Shown: piece by piece, positions 5,714 through 7,267 of the stretch | How the letters are laid out: each line of letters begins with the position of its first letter | How positions within the stretch are numbered: the first letter of the stretch is position 1 | Assembly: GCA_900550835.1 (NCBI GenBank) | Contig: URTP01000099.1 | Span: forward strand, 1-7,267 | Reading direction: 5' to 3' | Source: an uncultured Collinsella sp. | GTDB lineage: Bacteria > Actinomycetota > Coriobacteriia > Coriobacteriales > Coriobacteriaceae | Length of the DNA: 7,267 nucleotides | Notes under the pieces: generated by a model | Seen by the model: only the letters and a program-made list of their open reading frames with translations | Told to the model about the DNA's origin: nothing | The model's database searches: none | Position numbers and translations under genes: made by a program

Positions 5714-6071
5714 GTCAGACGGCCTCCGCGCCCAAGAGGTCTTGGACGCCATCTCTGAAACGAACGAGCGCATCAAGGCTTTTGATATCACCGAGGACCA
5801 GTTTCTGCATGCGAATGACGTGCGGACGAGGGCGTTGGCGGACTCCCTTTTGATGTGCGCGCTTAGGGTGACGGAAGAAGCGGGCAAGTTGTCGGAACGC
5901 TCGCAGCGGCTTCATCCCGAAATTGAGTGGCGTGGAATTATCGGCATGAGAAATTACCTCGCGCATGATTACGGCAATGTCGACCGATCGGTTGTTTGGG
6001 ATGCGGTGACGATGGAGTTCCCAGCGCTGGAACGAGCGTGTAGGCAAATTGTTTCCGAATCTGAACGCTAG
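5700..6071 (+). CDS. hepT: HepT-like toxin (HEPN/DUF86 ribonuclease family)
   Basis: The 123-residue product matches the DUF86/HepT family in length and pattern. It is all-helical, with LRVTEEAGKLSERSQRLHPE, then IEWRGIIGMRN and the family active-site motif R-x4-H-x-Y at R84, H89 and Y91 (RNYLAHDY). HEPN toxins of this type cleave RNA, tRNA in studied cases; Y91 is at the position of the tyrosine that MntA AMPylates. The ATG at 5700 lies inside the end of the antitoxin gene and is served by AAGGAG (5685-5690, 9 nt spacing), so the pair should be translationally coupled, antitoxin first. The first characterised pair (Shewanella) has the opposite gene order. The motif is intact, so an active toxin is expected. 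A terminator follows 10 nt after the stop. Confidence 0.92.
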   Translation: MIARKSDGLRAQEVLDAISETNERIKAFDITEDQFLHANDVRTRALADSLLMCALRVTEEAGKLSERSQRLHPEIEWRGIIGMRNYLAHDYGNVDRSVVWDAVTMEFPALERACRQIVSESER

Positions 6072-6080
6072 CCATTCGTT

Positions 6081-6108
6081 CGTGACCGCCTGTTCGCGCA
6101 CGTTTTTT
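6081..6108 (+). terminator. Probable Rho-independent terminator of the toxin-antitoxin operon
   Basis: A 7-bp stem (CGTG and CGC pairing with GCG and CACG, broken by a two-base AC bulge) with a CTGTTC loop is followed directly by six T (6103-6108), 10 nt after the HepT stop. Confidence 0.65.
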
Positions 6109-6130
6109 GAGCGCTTGATACGCTTTAACC

Positions 6131-6164
6131 CTGCGGAAACATTTTTCTGCGATAGTATCTGCGG
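6131..6164 (+). promoter_or_regulatory. Promoter region of the glutamine synthetase homologue
   Basis: TAGTAT at 6153-6158 within GCGATAGTAT is the likely -10, leaving a leader of about 40 nt. No good -35 is seen. CTGCG recurs at 6131, 6147 and 6159 (CTGCGG in the first and last), around and inside the promoter, and may mark a regulator site. The gene has a strong AAGGGGAG ribosome site at 6194-6201. Confidence 0.45.
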
Positions 6165-6205
6165 TATAGACCAGTCGAAACCCGCCCGAAAGAAAGGGGA
6201 GCGAC

Positions 6206-7267
6206 ATGAACCAGCAGAACATCGATTACGTACTCCGCTCCGTAGAACAGCGTGACATCCGCTTTGTGCGTCTGTGGTTTGTCGACATTCTCGGCCGCCT
6301 CAAGAACTTTGCCATCAGCCCCGAGGACCTCGAGGTCGCATTTGAGGAGGGCATTGGCTTTGACGGCTCGGCCATCGAGGGCTTTGCCACGCCCGAGGAA
6401 GCCGACATGCTGGCGTTCCCTGATGCCTCGACCTTCCAGATTTTGCCGTGGCGTCCGAGCCACAACGGCGTCGCCCGTGTGTTCTGCGACGTGTGCACTC
6501 CCGATCGCGAGCCCTTCGCCGGCGACCCGCGCGCTGCGCTGCGCCGCATGTTCCATAAGGCCGAGAAGGCCGGCTATCTGCTCAACGTTGGTGCCGAGCT
6601 GGAGTACTACTATTTCCCCGACGAGCGCACGCCCGAGCCGCTCGACAACGTGGGCTACTTCGATCTTTCGGTGAGCGACGCCGCGCGCGACCTGCGCCGC
6701 AACACGGTCCTTACGCTCGAGAAGATGTCCGTGCCCGTGGAGTACACCTTCCACGCCGCCGGTCGCTCGCAGCACGGCATGAGCCTGCGCCACGCCGAGG
6801 CCCTGAGCATGTCCGACGCCATTACCACGGCCAAGCTCATCATTAAACAGCAAGCTTACGAGAGCGGTTGCCACGCCTCCTTTATGCCCAAGCCGTTGGC
6901 GGGCGAGGATGGCAGCGCCATGTTTTTGCATCAGTCGCTGTTCGACCACGACGGCAACAACGTCTTTTGGGGCGAGGACGACGAGAGGTACCATCTTTCC
7001 GATATCGCCAAGCACTATATGGCCGGCATCCTGGCGCACGCGCGCGAGATCAGCGCCATCACCAACCCCACGGTCAATTCGTACAAACGCATCACCACGG
7101 GCGGCGACTCCGTGCCGCAGTACGCCACGTGGGGCCTGCGCAACCGCGCAAGCATGATTCGCATTCCGGTCTACAAGCCCGGCAAGCAGCTGTCCACGCG
7201 CATCGAGCTTCGCAGCCCCGATCCCATGGCCAACCCGTACCTGGTCAACGCCGTTACGCTGGCAGCC
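6206..7267 (+). CDS. glnA: Type I glutamine synthetase homologue lacking three metal ligands (3' truncated)
   Basis: 354 residues are visible; family members run to ~440-450, so the C-terminus is off the window. Start is the ATG after AAGGGGAG. The N-terminal beta-grasp part (RFVRLWFVDILGRLKNF, FDGSAIEGF with the subunit-interface Asp) and the catalytic part (GAELEYYYF, ASFMPKPLAG, ITNPTVNSYKR, STRIELRSPDPMANPYL) align without gaps over long stretches with bacterial type I enzymes, which make glutamine from glutamate, ammonia and ATP. By recalled alignment to B. subtilis GlnA, E131, E133 and E334 are kept, but the usual HHEVAPGQHEI reads FHAAGRSQHGM, so two conserved Glu are A184 and G191. 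GSGMH reads GSAMF, replacing the metal-binding His by F240. The flap (usually GYEAP) reads GGDSVP. Normal synthesis seems unlikely. A pseudoenzyme, a regulatory paralogue or a different ligase are options. The frame is intact, so this is not a decayed gene. Confidence 0.9.
   Translation, partial: MNQQNIDYVLRSVEQRDIRFVRLWFVDILGRLKNFAISPEDLEVAFEEGIGFDGSAIEGFATPEEADMLAFPDASTFQILPWRPSHNGVARVFCDVCTPDREPFAGDPRAALRRMFHKAEKAGYLLNVGAELEYYYFPDERTPEPLDNVGYFDLSVSDAARDLRRNTVLTLEKMSVPVEYTFHAAGRSQHGMSLRHAEALSMSDAITTAKLIIKQQAYESGCHASFMPKPLAGEDGSAMFLHQSLFDHDGNNVFWGEDDERYHLSDIAKHYMAGILAHAREISAITNPTVNSYKRITTGGDSVPQYATWGLRNRASMIRIPVYKPGKQLSTRIELRSPDPMANPYLVNAVTLAA

Noticed and set aside
6125..7039. Minus-strand frame of about 300 codons opposite the glutamine synthetase homologue
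   Set aside because: The + strand frame aligns with glutamine synthetase along its length; the minus frame is low-complexity and unrecognisable.

Overview
The window looks like chromosomal DNA of a Coriobacteriia-type gut actinobacterium, with Collinsella the best guess. The reasons are high-GC codon use with C/G-ending codons in the flanking core-like genes, GAGG-type ribosome sites, TAGTAT-type -10 boxes, and the flavin oxidoreductase, GntR and LacI families present. The species call is an inference from general look, not from a search. All genes that I accept lie on the + strand.

Layout. (1) 1-1146 is the 3' part of an old-yellow-enzyme / 2,4-dienoyl-CoA-reductase-type flavin and Fe-S oxidoreductase. 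A long imperfect palindrome (1164-1210) and a strong terminator (1282-1318) follow it. (2) 1319-2767 is a lower-GC unit: a promoter region crowded with copies of ACG[A/C]AAA, including two 17-bp palindromes, ahead of an AlbA_2 + GHKL-ATPase + winged-helix protein (COG2865 type), closed by a 14-bp-stem hairpin. (3) 2829-3280 has no convincing gene. It holds a 10-bp helically phased repeat array, a 14-bp palindromic tandem repeat (four copies), a ~156-bp element with ~26-bp inverted ends, and another 11-bp-stem hairpin. (4) 3336-5176 carries two co-directional one-component regulators, a GntR/FCD protein and a LacI-family protein. (5) 5219-6071 is a HepT/MntA-type (type VII) toxin-antitoxin pair. 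Its antitoxin is unusual: a RelB/DinJ-like ribbon-helix-helix domain is fused in front of the minimal nucleotidyltransferase. (6) 6206-7267 is the 5' part of a type I glutamine synthetase homologue, which runs off the window.

The two most notable observations are the RelB/DinJ-MntA fusion beside HepT, which puts a predicted DNA-binding autoregulator and an AMPylating antitoxin in one 164-residue chain, and the glutamine synthetase homologue, in which three of the six conserved metal ligands are replaced (E to A, E to G, H to F) although the fold signatures are intact. The second suggests a pseudoenzyme or a changed activity. The repeat-rich intergenic stretch and the multi-operator promoter of the AlbA_2 gene come next. 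The genes do not form one pathway: the window reads as core metabolism and regulators with small accessory insertions between them.
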